The notes beneath the pieces were generated by a model. That model ran no database searches. It saw nothing but the letters and a program-made list of their open reading frames with translations, and was not told where the DNA came from. Below, in pieces: positions 23,531-34,821 of a stretch of 64,000 bases of DNA; within the stretch, counting starts at the first letter, position 1, and every line of letters begins with the position of its first letter. Made by a program: the position numbers and the translations under genes. The stretch spans positions 96,836,054 through 96,900,053 of the forward strand of contig JAVMKO010000003.1 in the NCBI GenBank assembly GCA_032164245.1, given 5' to 3'. This stretch comes from Sternotherus odoratus. Taxonomy: Eukaryota; Chordata; Testudines; Kinosternidae.

Positions 23531-26263
23531 AAATCCAAATCTTCAAATCAGAAAGCTTTACCCACAAGACCATCTTTCCTCCCCCCGGGGTTATTTTCAG
23601 CTCTTATCAACGTTTACATATTGGACCAAATTTTGCTGACTTATTCACATGAATCAAAAGAATTACCCCACGTGACTGAGGAGAAGCCAGATGTGGCCCA
23701 CTGCATCCTTCAGGAAAGGGGTGTGGTCTAAGTGGTTAGAGTGAGGGGACTGCAAGGGAGGGCTCAAGTTTTGTTCCCAGCTCAGTCCCATACGTCATTG
23801 GGCCGAGTACAGCGGTCAGTAGCTTACCTGAGGTCACTAAACAAGTCCACCACACAACTGGGAAAAAGATCACTCATCTATAAAATGGGATAATGCTCAT
23901 CTGCTTCAGGATTGATGCAAGACCCAATATCATGTGATTACATTGAGATCCTGGGACAGAAGCACTAAATAAGAGTGTTAATTCCACACATGCAAGTGTG
24001 TAAAGGTCATCAAGTAATGTTAGTCTCAAACTCTGACCTACTTTTAAAATGATCAGGTTTTTTTGTTGTATATAGTGTACCCAAATGGAAGTATAGATCA
24101 TTTTTCTTCACAAAAAATTAGAACACTTTTTTTTGGTAGTTTCTAATAAGACATTAAATCACCATTGCTTAAATGAGCCACTGTGGCTGCATACAGCCAA
24201 CAGGGTGTTTCCCTGTTGCCATGGCAGTTTCCTGGGCAGTGGCAGGGGGGAGGAGGAAGAGCATCAGCCCCTCCCCTTCTTCCCTGTAGCTCCTCCATGT
24301 GCCACTTCTCTGGAGACAGTTGGGATACACAACGCTTAAGGAGCAAGGGGAGGAGAGGTGAGGAGACATGCAGTGAGGACTGGTACAGATGCAAATATAC
24401 TGCTTATATTACTCGAGTACTTTTAAACATGATATTGGCTTTGATAGCAAAAGCTATCTTGAAAAGGATAGTAAAATAACCATCTATAGGGTGGGAAATT
24501 AAATGCAATAGACAATGCTGCAAACAGCTTGTGAATGTCAACATATACAAGAGTTTTGTTAGTTTTGGACTCAAGTCCAGTTATGCCCATCTGATACCAA
24601 GAATTGAAGGAGATAAGAAATTTGTTTATGAAACATCAAGGCAGGAGTCCATTGTCCTCCAAAGTAAAAAAGTTACATAATGAGGAACAGAGGTGGGTGG
24701 GTTTGGGGATGGAGATATGGAAGGGGAAAAGTTTATCAAGACTATTTTCTCAGGTGTTTAAAAATAAATTCCTCTTACCATACTCACCCCTTTTAAGGGG
24801 TTGCCTTCCAGGAAAGTAAGAGACTGAATTTTAGTGGCATAAATGTATAGAGAGCCAATCATATGAAATCTGTTTTCCGGTATTCACAAAACTTGTATGC
24901 ACTTGACTAAATCAGGAAACATACCCTTAGACTTATCTGACCAGTCACTGCCACACACAGCTTGGGGGTAGGGGGAAGCATCCAGAAGTAACAGCCCCTC
25001 ATAAAATAGGAACCAAGACCAAATAAGTCTGAGAAAGTTGCCATCAGCCCACAGACATTCCACCAGCAGTAAGCAAGACTAGGTTTGTTAAGTAAGTCAT
25101 TCATTACACAGGATTTGCTTGGCCCTGATCAGAAAAAGAATTTACTAAAAAATCCAAATTATATACGAGGGGAAAAAAATTAGAGATGAGTCACTTAAAA
25201 AAAAAAGCCACCAAAGACACACAAAACACAAAACACCCCACTCAGTACAGCAAAGAAAAGTGACTGTGTTTGTATACAGAGCTTTGGTTGTAGATCCTGA
25301 AAAAACCATTCATGACAAATGGAACAAAAAAAAGTTACCACATTAGAAGAGTCAAATACCTTCCTCTTTTGCCACTGTGTCCATATCAATCTCACAATGC
25401 CCTTCACTGGCTTCCTCTCACCTTCCAGTTCAAGCTTCTCATGCTCCAGGCCCAACACTACTAATTTCCTGCCAACAACTCTGCTCCCTCCCTACTGCCA
25501 CCCACACGCTTTCTTCTGCTGTCCCTTACATTTGTGGCTTCCCCTCCCACTATTTATGGAGAAGAGTTTCACCAAACTACACTTCTGCACACCCTTCCCT
25601 AGCAACTTCTGCAGAACTTTGAGTTCAGACTTTCTTCTACTATTTGTTTTTAAGATAAACTAATCTCAGGCCGAGTCTGTTTAGGTTACTCCCTTCAGAG
25701 CAGGATGGCATCTATTTATACTTGCTCAAATAACTTAATATGCACAATATAGGGAACCATTGTCTAGTAGAGAAACACGTACAGTTTTGGTTTGCTAGCA
25801 ATTGACTGATAATTGCATCCATCAAAAACAGCCTCCATCCCAACCTCCAAACACACATGAATTGGGGACCTAAAGTTGTGCACTAAATAATTTAAGAGTA
25901 CGTGTTCTGAAGGTAGACGTATACTTTGTACTTATTACATGCCTATTGAAAAAACCACAATTTTAGTTTAATGGAGTTGGTATTATTTTGGAGCTGCCAT
26001 ATAGCACTGTTGATAGCAGTTCTGAATTCATCTTATAGCGGTTTCTGTAAGGTAAAATGTGCATAACAAGACTCCAATAGAAATTCCCTCAAATATAGTT
26101 GACAGTGTTGGGATATGATTGGGTTAACTTAGTAGTAAGGGGGAAAAGCTATTAAAAAAAAATACAAGTCACAAGAGCAGTAGTATTGCCAGTGTCCTGA
26201 TTTTAAGCAATAACTCTCTGTATAAAAGGACAAATGGAACCAAAAAGGTAATGATCTCTAGAT

Positions 26264-26841
26264 CAGAGGTTCTCAAACAGTGGTCTGCGAGCACCATTCA
26301 GGCTGTTCATGGCTAGCTCCCTCTAAGGTGCGTGCCTGGGCAGCCGCACACAACAGAATGAAGGGCCACACACCTAATTAGTGAAGCTGAACAAGTGTGG
26401 ACCCAGGAGAAGATGCACATGCAAGGTAAGGTGGTGGCCGCAGGTGGGAATAGTGGTTAGGTGGGAGGGGGCAGTGGGGAATTTGGGATGCACAGGGCTG
26501 CTATGGCCAAAGAGGTGACTTTCCCCATCCAGAGTTGCAGCTGCCAGGGAAAGACACTCTCTCCCCTCCTTCCCAACCACAGGAGGGGAGAGAAGGCACA
26601 TCCATTGCATTAGAAAGGTAAGACAACAGATATTAAATATGAGTTATGTGCTTTTATTTGAAGTACCAAAAAAAAGTTACTTTTTTTAATATAGCGCTTT
26701 TATCTAAAGCACTTTATAATAGTTAGATAATAGTACAAACAACATATGGAAAGATCATTAACTGGACTGCGGAGACCCTCAACAATTTTCGAGTGGTCCA
26801 CATGGAAAAATATATATATAAATAAATATTGAGAATCCCTG
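26264..26841. mobile_element. hAT element with recognisable target duplication
   Basis: It starts CAGAGGTTCTCAAACAGTGG and ends GAGAATCCCTG. Flanking 8-mers CTCTAGAT and CTCTAAAC agree at six of eight positions. No transposase frame. Internal AT-rich part ends in (AT)n near 26810. Confidence 0.75.
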
Positions 26842-29800
26842 CTCTAAACTATGCAAGTTTGCTTCGTTGGTTTTGTTTAAGGACTTTTTTTTTTAAAGTG
26901 GTTAAATTACTGAATTAAATCTTTTTAATCAATTTAAAGAGTCACTCATGAAAAATAAGAGCAACGATGGTATAAATGTGAAGAGATAATCTGGTATAAA
27001 CAAATATGATTTATCATATCAGTGTAAAGGAGTCAACACCTTACTTACTTTAAACAGAAAATAGACAGAATCTAATTTAGTATGTTAACTCCCCTTTACG
27101 AGTCACTAAATCTGGCCAGTTGGCATTATCCTTTTCTGAGCTCTCACAATGCACTCCAGCTCTGAAGTGACAGCTTTAATTTCTATCCCACAATGCCCTA
27201 TAAACTAATAAGGATCCTATTTAATGATAGTAAAGAACAGGGGGTGGGGCTGGGAGGAGTCCACACTAATCATCCCTAATTTGAAACCGGCAGACTGAGC
27301 AATGTGTTCTATAACATAATCCCAGTATGATTCTTCTTCTATCCTTGTCCAGTAAACACACGAGTTAGGTCTACTGAACAGCAGATTAAGTACTGATTAT
27401 AAAGACTGGGTTTATGCTATATCAGTAGGTGCTGCCACCGAGTCATGCCTGTAAATCCTAGCCAATAGGTCACATGGCTCAGAAACCAACCAAAGGAGGC
27501 TGGCTGCCCTTCCCCAGCTGCTCTCACTTACACCTGTCAACATTTTGGCTCTTCTCTATTCACTTAGTAGCCAGCAAAAAGGAGAGGAACAATATCAACC
27601 TCTGTCAGGTATTGCTCCAGTGTCATGCTCAGTTCAGGTAGAATTAAGAACATGGTTGTAAGCAGCTTTTGTTGATTAGATGAAAGAACTTTTCTTCAGC
27701 CTACAGTACCTTTCAGCATAAATTAATCAGAGCCCATGAGTTCAGATTATTCCAACTGGATGATTTAATAAAGTTTGTTTTTCCAATGCCACTTTGGTAG
27801 TCTATGAAGGTTATAGGATAGTCTCTGCAGCATTTTCCATTGACACTACGATATTTCTGTTTTAACTGTAGAAAGGTCAATACTGAGACGCAAACTGGAG
27901 ATACAGCATGGAGGAGAGAGGAAGACAAAATGGATCCACTTAATAAAACTGAGTGGATAAGATGTGTGTGCTCATGAGCATTCCTGTTAAGCAGACTGCA
28001 AACTGGGTAAATTGTTCATAATGCAATATATTAGAATCTCAAAAAGGTTTTTTTCTGGGGGGGGGGGCAGAGTTTATAAAAGACCTTCATATGGACATTA
28101 CTACCTCTCATCAATACAAATGCATATATGCTAACAAAGAACAGAGAAAGATTGTACTATTTTTACTCAACATTGAATTGTCACTCAGAAATTTTAAAAC
28201 ATTCTGAAGTCCATATACATGTTAACCTTGGACTGTAGTACAATTGTCATTGGCAACATAATTAAACAAACTCTTCATTATGATGGGTGGAACATCAATT
28301 GCTAGTCACTGGAAGATACATCTGTTTACCTTTTTCCAAAGTAGAGCTATAGCTAAAAAAATAATAATCCCCAAAGCCAAAGAGTTCCAACTAGCTACAG
28401 CTGCACTGCATTTTAAAATAAATTGATGACAGGCCTCTACAGAAGATATACAGTGGCAGTAATGCAGTAACTTTATCCTTTAGGGATAGCAACTTTAAGG
28501 TTTCCCCTGACAGTGAACCATAGAACACAGCAAAAGCCTGATCCCAAGTCCATAGAACTCAATAAGCTTTTTATCAGGCCTCTAGTCTTTTGAGTGACTT
28601 AATTGTTATATTTGGTGTGTCCCCAACTAGCAACAGGTTTTCCCAAGATATTTGTAGCAATGTTGGCAAAGTATTTACAAAAAGTGGGCCAAGCTTACAC
28701 AGGAAAAAAAAGAAGGTTATTTATGCCTATATTTGGATGAAAATCTAAAATCAGGCCTCTTAATAAAATCCTGTATAGTGCTGCCTGTGAGCTGTTACAG
28801 AACAGCACATGTTAGTGTTGACTAGACAGAAACACAGATAAGGCCATAGAACTCTTCCTGTTATAGAGATACACACACACAGTACCTATCCTAGAAGATA
28901 AAAACAAAATAGTTGCAACTCTGAACTGCTAACTCTAAAAGTTACATTTGGGAAAATAATAAAACACCTTCCTTTTAAGTTACTCAAGAGTTTGTATTTT
29001 TCTACAAACATGAGGGTTTTAGAACAGAATACAAAATGCATTTGTTTTAAAAAGCTTCTTATGCTCTTTCTAGTCTAAAAATCAATTTATAGTTGTCCTG
29101 ACACAACCAAGATCTGATTTTCAGGTCCTGAGCATCTCCAGTTCCCATGAGTTTAAATGCTCAGTACCTTTGAAAAAGCAAGGCCTTTGGCATTCTTGTC
29201 CTAGAAGTGACCTATTCATTAAGTGACTTATTCAATTAATTTTAAGTATGCATATTCATTTCAATATCTTTCCAGATAATATAATATTTATCAGGCTATT
29301 GGCCTCTGCCTCATCTCCAATCAAAGTCCATTAATAAAACCCTTTTCAGATATAAATTCTGCTGGAATTCCAGCAAATTCTTTGGCTCGGATATCTTCAT
29401 GCACAGGGTTTCATATGGAATCATTTTTATCCTTTATGAAGTATAATTTCTCCTCTTTTGGAATGATTACCTTTTAATAGCAAATGAATCTTTAAAAAAC
29501 CAAAAACACTTAAGTCACTACTACAAAGGAGACCTGGCCTCAGACACTTGTCAGTCCAGAGGCTATAAATTAGCTCTTTTATAAAAAGGCACATACACAC
29601 GCCCCTCTACCTGTAAGGCAACCTTGCAAAATTACCAAGATTTACCAACTCAAGTGCAGAGTCTCCTCCTCACCCATGTTAACCATAAATGAACAAAATT
29701 AATTATATATTGCCCACCAAAAACAGTTACTTCCCCTTGGGGAGTAGAGTTTTGCATAGCTGGATTAAGGTATAGTAATATAATTTTAAATACTAGCATA

Positions 29801-29954
29801 AACAGTTTAAAAATTAAAAAAGTCTAAATAAAGAAAGAACTGGAGGATAGGACTTCCGATTCCTGATTCTGTTAGAATTACAAATAGTCTCTCACTTGAC
29901 CACACCCTGTCTCTCTCCCCACTCTCTATTATTTGATTTTTAAATTGGATGGTT

Positions 29955-30190
29955 ATATGCAGGGCCAGGGGGGGGGGGGGTTGGGGAAGATGCAGGTCTG
30001 AGATAACATCCCCCCCTCCACCAGGCCCCACTTTACCCCTTCTCCCAAGCCCCTGCCCTGACTTTTCCTGCCCCGCCCCCTTCCAGCTTCTGCCCCCTCC
30101 CCCTAACACCAGGAGCCAGAGAGGGGTGGGCTGGGGTCTCTCTTGCTGCTTCCTGCTAATGTGTGGGCCCCAACTCTGCTGACAGTGCCT
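29955..30190. repeat. GC-rich low-complexity insertion
   Basis: A G-run (12) then C-rich CCCCCCTCCACC and GCCCCCTCCCCC tracts sit within AT-rich intron. It resembles the GC-rich centre of other elements here, but I cannot find ends. Open frames on both strands are artefacts. Confidence 0.4.
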
Positions 30191-30364
30191 GGTTCCCCAT
30201 ACCCACCATCCCCTACATGACATGCACACAGAGCCATCCCTAGCAGCTCTGGTTATATGACTTCATCACACTACTATGCCCTATTGAGAAAAACTTGGAA
30301 TGGGCATGGATCTCTCAAATTATGAAGTCTTAATTTCTAGAATCCTTCTAAACACAGAAGGAAA

Positions 30365-30790
30365 TAGAGAAACAAGGTGGGCAAGGTAATATATTTTCTT
30401 GGACCAAGTTCTGTAAACAAGATACCCAAGCTTCCTCAGAGCTCTTCTTCAGGTCTGCGAAATATATTCAGGGTGTTACAGCTAAATATAAAGTGGAACA
30501 GATTATTCAGCATAATTTGTTAAAACATATTTAAAGGGACAATTCAAGATGAAAGGGCCCATTAACACCCCTTCAGTCATAGGGGGGAAAGGAGGGAGGG
30601 AGAAGACAGCTGGAAGATTATAAACCAGTGTCTGTTCAATATGTTCTTTTTAGTGTCCAATAGTTATAATTTAAGATCCCAGGCTCATCGTTCAAAGGGG
30701 TTATGCAGATTTCCTTTGAGGATGAGGACTGAGACCAGAGATAGAGTGATCACTTTGTGAAAAAAGTGTTAGAAGGAAACAATCACCTAA
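30365..30790 (-). mobile_element. Penelope-like retroelement relic
   Basis: On the minus strand the order is TCAGTCCTCATCCTCAAAGG, GAGCCTGGGATCTTAAATTA, TGAAGGGGTGTTAATGGGCC, CAGACCTGAAGAAGAGCTCT and GGTCCAAGAAAATATATTAC. This is a block found in many sauropsid genomes that I take to be the end of a Penelope-like open frame plus its terminal repeat. Stops and shifts are frequent. CTGAAGA survives but the matching GAAA of the hammerhead-type core is lost. It lies about 86 bp inside the intron from the start-codon exon. Confidence 0.5.
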
Positions 30791-30875
30791 AAAAAGGAAA
30801 GTTACTAATCTAAAGTAAAAACATAAAATGTACATTGAATACCACAAGATAGAAGACATGAACTAGAACACTCAC

Positions 30876-30907
30876 CGGTTTGGGCATTTTCAGTTCTTGC
30901 AGTGGTT
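30876..30907 (-). CDS. EZR: Start-codon exon of the ERM gene (MPKP)
   Basis: On the minus strand the sequence reads AATAACAG, then an exon of 32 bp, then the donor GTGAGTG. The exon carries 20 nt of 5' UTR and ATGCCCAAACCG (30887 to 30876), encoding MPKP, the N-terminus of ezrin and radixin. It ends in phase 0, so it joins in frame to the 84-bp exon 19 kb downstream to give MPKPLNVRVTT. The context before the ATG is CTGAAA, with A at -3. The acceptor is less certain because its pyrimidine tract is weak (TTTGTTTTTGGAATAACAG). A Penelope-like relic begins about 86 bp downstream, inside the intron. Confidence 0.88.
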
Positions 30908-31121
30908 CTGTTATTCCAAAAACAAATGCTCATGCAGTGGCTTAAAGATGATGTTTCTTTATTAAAGCGATCTGGTAACAGGAGAGTAGAAAAAGTTCTA
31001 GTTTACTGAGAAGGGGCAAAGTAAAGAACTTTAAAACGTCTGCTGGGATTCTTAAGTAACCAGGAGGAGCAGTAAGGATGATTCATACATGACCAACAAT
31101 TACCAAGGAACTCCACTGTTT

Positions 31122-31199
31122 AAAAAAAAAAAAAAAAAAAAAAAGCCAACCCACAAGTGACCTCGCCCAGTGTGGGGGGGGGGGTGCGGGGGGGGGGGG
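31122..31199. repeat. Poly-A tract followed by G-rich run
   Basis: About 23 A (31122-31144), then at 31174-31199 two runs of 11 to 13 G separated by TGC. Four or more G-triplets permit a quadruplex. It lies in the first EZR intron close to the CpG island. Confidence 0.85.
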
Positions 31200-31289
31200 A
31201 CGCCCAGCTGCAATCAGAGAAGGTCATTTGGCCAGACACACCCATAGGACTAAATATAATTTCAACACCTTGCCTGAGCGGTGTAAGGT

Positions 31290-32290
31290 TAATAACTTGG
31301 GAAAGAAGAAGTAGGGGGCGGAAATGCTAAACTATCGCCAGCCCTCGGTTTGCAACAGTTCACCCGCCCCCCTGCCCGGGCGGCTGCCAAGAAGCAGGTC
31401 GGAAACATTCAATACGATTAAGATCCTGCTTGGCAAGGCAGCTGGTCTCGAGTCCTTGCGAGGAGCCGCCGAAGGGTCCTGCCCAGAGAGCCCCCGAGGG
31501 GCCAGGCCAGCACCTGGCTCACTTTGCTTTAAGCGGCCCCCAGGGAAAGGGGGGAGCCCGACCGCTCCCGGGGTCAAGCCGAAGGCGGACTCTAGTCTAC
31601 GGTCTGCAGACGCCCCGAGCCGGCGGGGCTCGCTTGCCTGCTCCCGTTCGGGGTCTGCGGGCAGCACCTCGCCCCGCGCCCTAGCGAAGCGGGAAGACCG
31701 GCGGCGGCGGCGGGAGGCAGCTCCCGGCGCGCTAATCCCCGCAACACCTGCCGGCAGCGCCGCCCCGTCCTCCCCAGGCCGGCCACAGGCGCCCCGCGGG
31801 GCGGGGGGAGCGGAGCGGCTTCCCGGGCTCCGGCCCCGCCGGCTGGCAGAGGGAGCTGCGGGGGGAGCCCTTACCCGGCTGTCCTCTGCGGCGACCGGGC
31901 ACACTGGCAGCCGGCCGGGGGGTGCGCTCGGGTCCCTGCGCGCCTCTGGCCCCGCCCCGCCGCTCCCACGGCAATATGGCCGAGCGGGGACCCGCCTCCT
32001 CGCCTGGGCAGTGCCCAGCAGCCGCCCGCTCGCCTCCCGCCCCTGGGGGAGCCCAGATCGGCGCGCGCGGAGTCCTCTCCCGTGTGGACAGCTTGAGTCC
32101 GGCTCCGAGCGTCCGGCTCCCTGCGCGCCTAAGCCCCCAGGCAGGGCAGCTCCCACCTGCCGCGCTCCCGGCCAGTCAGCGATGCGTGGCGCTCTTCTCC
32201 CGGACCGGAGGCTGGGAAATTACCGCCGCGCTTTTAAAGGTGCAACGGTGAAGGCGCATTAGCTCCGGGTTTAGGGAGAGAAGCAAACAA
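31290..32290 (-). promoter_or_regulatory. EZR: CpG island promoter of the ERM gene
   Basis: About 1 kb of very GC- and CpG-dense sequence sits in AT-rich surroundings. It has many GGGGCGG and CCGCCC boxes and none of the tandem periodicity seen in the GC-rich transposon cores. It lies just upstream of the ERM start-codon exon in transcription direction. A minus-strand TTTAAAAG at about 32230-32237 could act as a weak TATA-like element. CCATATTGCC near 31970-31980 resembles an imperfect CArG or YY1-type site. Long open frames on both strands (312 codons plus, 274 codons minus) result from scarce stop codons in GC-rich DNA and resemble no known protein. Confidence 0.8.
31875..32060 (-). other. 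EZR: Probable non-coding first exon of EZR
   Basis: A strong minus-strand donor, CAGCCGG followed by GTAAGGG, places the 3' end of an exon at 31875 inside the CpG island, about 970 bp upstream of the start-codon exon. ERM genes commonly begin with a 5' UTR exon in a CpG island, so this is the likely first exon. The 5' boundary is a guess, because a CpG-island promoter gives no sharp start in sequence. No start codon here is needed for the protein. Confidence 0.45.
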
Positions 32291-32502
32291 CAGGAAGGAG
32301 CCTCCAGTAACAAACACACGTGCCCGGGGAACGCACACAGACTTGGGTTTCTTTGGTTTTAGCGCTGTTGGGGTTTGGACAAAAATTCTTCTACCCACTA
32401 GCCCTTCTCCCCCTGCATTGAACTCCCCACATCTAATTTGAGGAGGCAGTTTCATTGCAACTAAAACTTTGGCAGGTGCTTATAATTTTCTCCCTTTTCT
32501 TC

Positions 32503-33700
32503 GTTATTATAGAACTGGAAGGGACTTGGAGAGGTCATCTAGTCCAGTCCCCTGCACTCAAGGCAGGACTAAGTATTATCTAGACCAACTGAGGCCTAAT
32601 CAGTGCAGAGTAGAGCAGAAATATTACTTCTCATGCCTTGCTTACAATACTCCTGCTAATACATCCCAGAATGATGTTGCTTTTTTTGCAACAATGATAC
32701 ACTGTTGACTCATTTAGCCTGTGATCCATTAAGACCTCCGATCCCTTTCCACTGTACTCCTTCCTAGGCAGTCATTTTCCATTTTGTAGGTGTGCAACTG
32801 ATTGTTCCTTCCTAAGTGGAGTACTTTGCATTTGTCCTCATTGAATTTCATCCTATTTACTTCCGATAATTTTTCCAGTTTCTCCAGATCATTTTGAATT
32901 TTAATCCTATCCTCCAAAGCACTTACAATCCCTTCCAGCTTGGTATCATCTGCAAACTTTATAAGTGTAGTCTCTATGCCATTATCTAAATCACTGACGA
33001 AGATATTGAACAGAACTGGACCCAGAACCGATCCCTGTGGGACCCCACTCATTATGCCTTCCAGCATGACTGTGAATAATTGAAAACTATTCACTGGGAA
33101 TGATTTTCTAACCAGTTTTGCACCCACCTTATAGTAGCTCCATCTAGGTTGTATTTCCCTAGTTTGTTTATGAAAAGGTCATGTGAGACAATATCAAAGT
33201 CAAGATATACCATAGTCTACTGCTTCCATGCTATTCCAAGGCTTGTTACCCTGTCAAAAAAAGCTATCAGTTTGATTTGACACTATTTGTTCTTGACAAA
33301 TCCACTCTGACTGTTACTTATCACCTCATTATGTTCTAGGTGTTTGCAAATTGATTTCTTAATTTATTTGCTCCACTATCTTTCCAGTACAGAAGTTAAG
33401 CTGGCTGGTCTATAATTCCTTGGGTTGTCCTTATTTCAATTTTATAGATGGTCACTATATTTGCCCTTTTCCAGTCTTCTGGAATGTCCCATCTTCCATG
33501 ACTTTTCAAAGATAATTGCTAATGGCTCAGGTATCTCCTTAACTATTCTAGGATGCATTTCATCAGGCCTTGGTGATTTGAAGACATCTAACTTTCCTAA
33601 GTAATTTTTGACTTGTTCTTTCCCTATTTTAGACTCTGATCATACCTCATTTTCACTGGCATTCACTATGTTAGACATCCAATCACCTTTTGGGATGAAA
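32503..33700 (-). mobile_element. CR1 LINE, 5'-truncated, minus strand
   Basis: The minus strand gives CR1 reverse transcriptase with PQGSVLGPVLFNIFVSDLDN, then the catalytic FADDTKL box, then MKFNEDKCKVLHLGRNNQL (intact frame 33127 to 32729). Upstream sequence to about 33700 continues the RT in broken frames. The 3' end near 32503-32550 has the GGAAGGGACTTGG-type tail read in reverse. Endonuclease and ORF1 are absent. Pseudogenised. Confidence 0.92.
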
Positions 33701-34123
33701 ATGTTCATGCTTATTCTCAGCACAGAGAGTAGGATTTTGTGGTTGTCTGTTTGGTAGTTTGCAAATTTTCATGGATGGGGCTGTTTTTGACTAATGTGAA
33801 ACAAGATGTTTTTCACACCTTAAGAAAACTTTCTGACATTTTTTATTTCTTTGGGTAGCTCGTTTGTGTGAGATAGTCAGTGATGTAGTGCTACATTTTA
33901 CAGTGCATGAGCCCTGCAGAAGTGGTACTAAGTAGGTAATTCTGTCACATGTAAGAGTCTCCAGTCCAAGATCTATCTTGTATGACATCACCATAATTTA
34001 GAATACCTATACTAACTTTTTTACCACTCAGTTTTATTAATTGACAGTATAGGCAGCAGCAGTTATGAGACTTCACACATTAGTAATAAATACATATATC
34101 AAATCAACATAAATACATATATC
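33701..34123. other. Unique sequence, nothing recognised
   Basis: AT-rich intergenic DNA between CR1 and the next TIR element; no coding or repeat signal seen. Confidence 0.5.
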
Positions 34124-34821
34124 TAGGCTGACCATACGTCCCGTTTTGAACGGGACAGTCCCATTTTTTTTAATGTTTTTTAACCGTCCCGTCTTTTTGT
34201 GCAAAATATCAATTTTGTCCCATTTTTGGGGCAGGACTCATAAAACAGGACTCATAAAACATGGAGTCATAAAACGTCCCCTCCCCGCCACTGGCTCGCT
34301 CGGCCCCCGGCTGCGGCTCTGGACAGCTCCGATCTGCCGCCTCCTCCAGCCCGCCGCCCGCTGCCGCCGCCTCCTCTCTATTCCTCCTTCCCTCCCTTCT
34401 CTCCATCCCCCTTCTCCATCCCTCCCTTCCTCCCTTCTCTCTCTCCCTCCGTCCACTGCCTCCTCTTCCATCTCCCTTCTCTCCATTCCTCCTTCTCGCT
34501 GTCCCTTGCCTCCTCCATCCCCCCTGCTCCCTACCCCCATCTCTTCTCTCATCCATCCTCTCCCTTCTCACCTTCGTGCCTTCTCTCCCTCTGTCCCCTC
34601 CATCATCTTCATCCCTCATCCCCCCTTCTCTCTCTCCCTCCATCCTCTTCATCCCCCATCCCTGTTCTGCTTATTCCTCCATCCATCCCCCCCGACCCCC
34701 CTCTACCTCCCCCCCGCCCGGCGCTGGGGGGCCCAGGTGGGACCATGCCCCCCCACACACCCTGTCCCGTTTTTGCCATCCCAATGTCCCGTTTTTGTCT
34801 AAAGGAAATATGGTCAGCCTA
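34124..34821. mobile_element. TA-flanked TIR element with pyrimidine-rich core
   Basis: The left end TAGGCTGACCATACGTCCCG and right end AAATATGGTCAGCCTA are inverted and bordered by TA. CCCGTTTT motifs recur near both ends. The core (about 34370-34690) is nearly pure C and T on the plus strand, built from degenerate CTCCCTCCATCC units, giving strong strand asymmetry. The 218-codon plus and 147-codon minus frames are low-complexity artefacts. Confidence 0.85.

Larger units (their letters stand above)
11834..30875 (-). other. EZR intron between start-codon exon and FERM exon
   Basis: About 19 kb is bounded by the donor GTGAGTG at 30875 and the acceptor CTTTAG at 11834. It holds the GC-core TIR element at 13.3 kb, the palindrome array at 14.9 kb, the Penelope-like piece at 16 kb, hAT remnants at 17 and 26 kb, a small TIR element at 22.6 kb and the Penelope relic at 30.4 kb. 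The stretches 17.75-22.64, 22.8-26.25 and 26.85-30.36 kb show nothing else I recognise beyond short A/T runs, old L2- or MIR-like pieces and one G-rich patch. Confidence 0.75.

Noticed and set aside
31324..32262. 312-codon plus-strand and 274-codon minus-strand frames
   Set aside because: They overlap each other in a CpG island promoter, lack recognisable domains, and the minus strand already has a splice donor at 31875 fitting a non-coding first exon.
34146..34802. 218-codon serine/proline/leucine-rich frame
   Set aside because: Encoded by a pyrimidine-rich low-complexity core of a TIR element.
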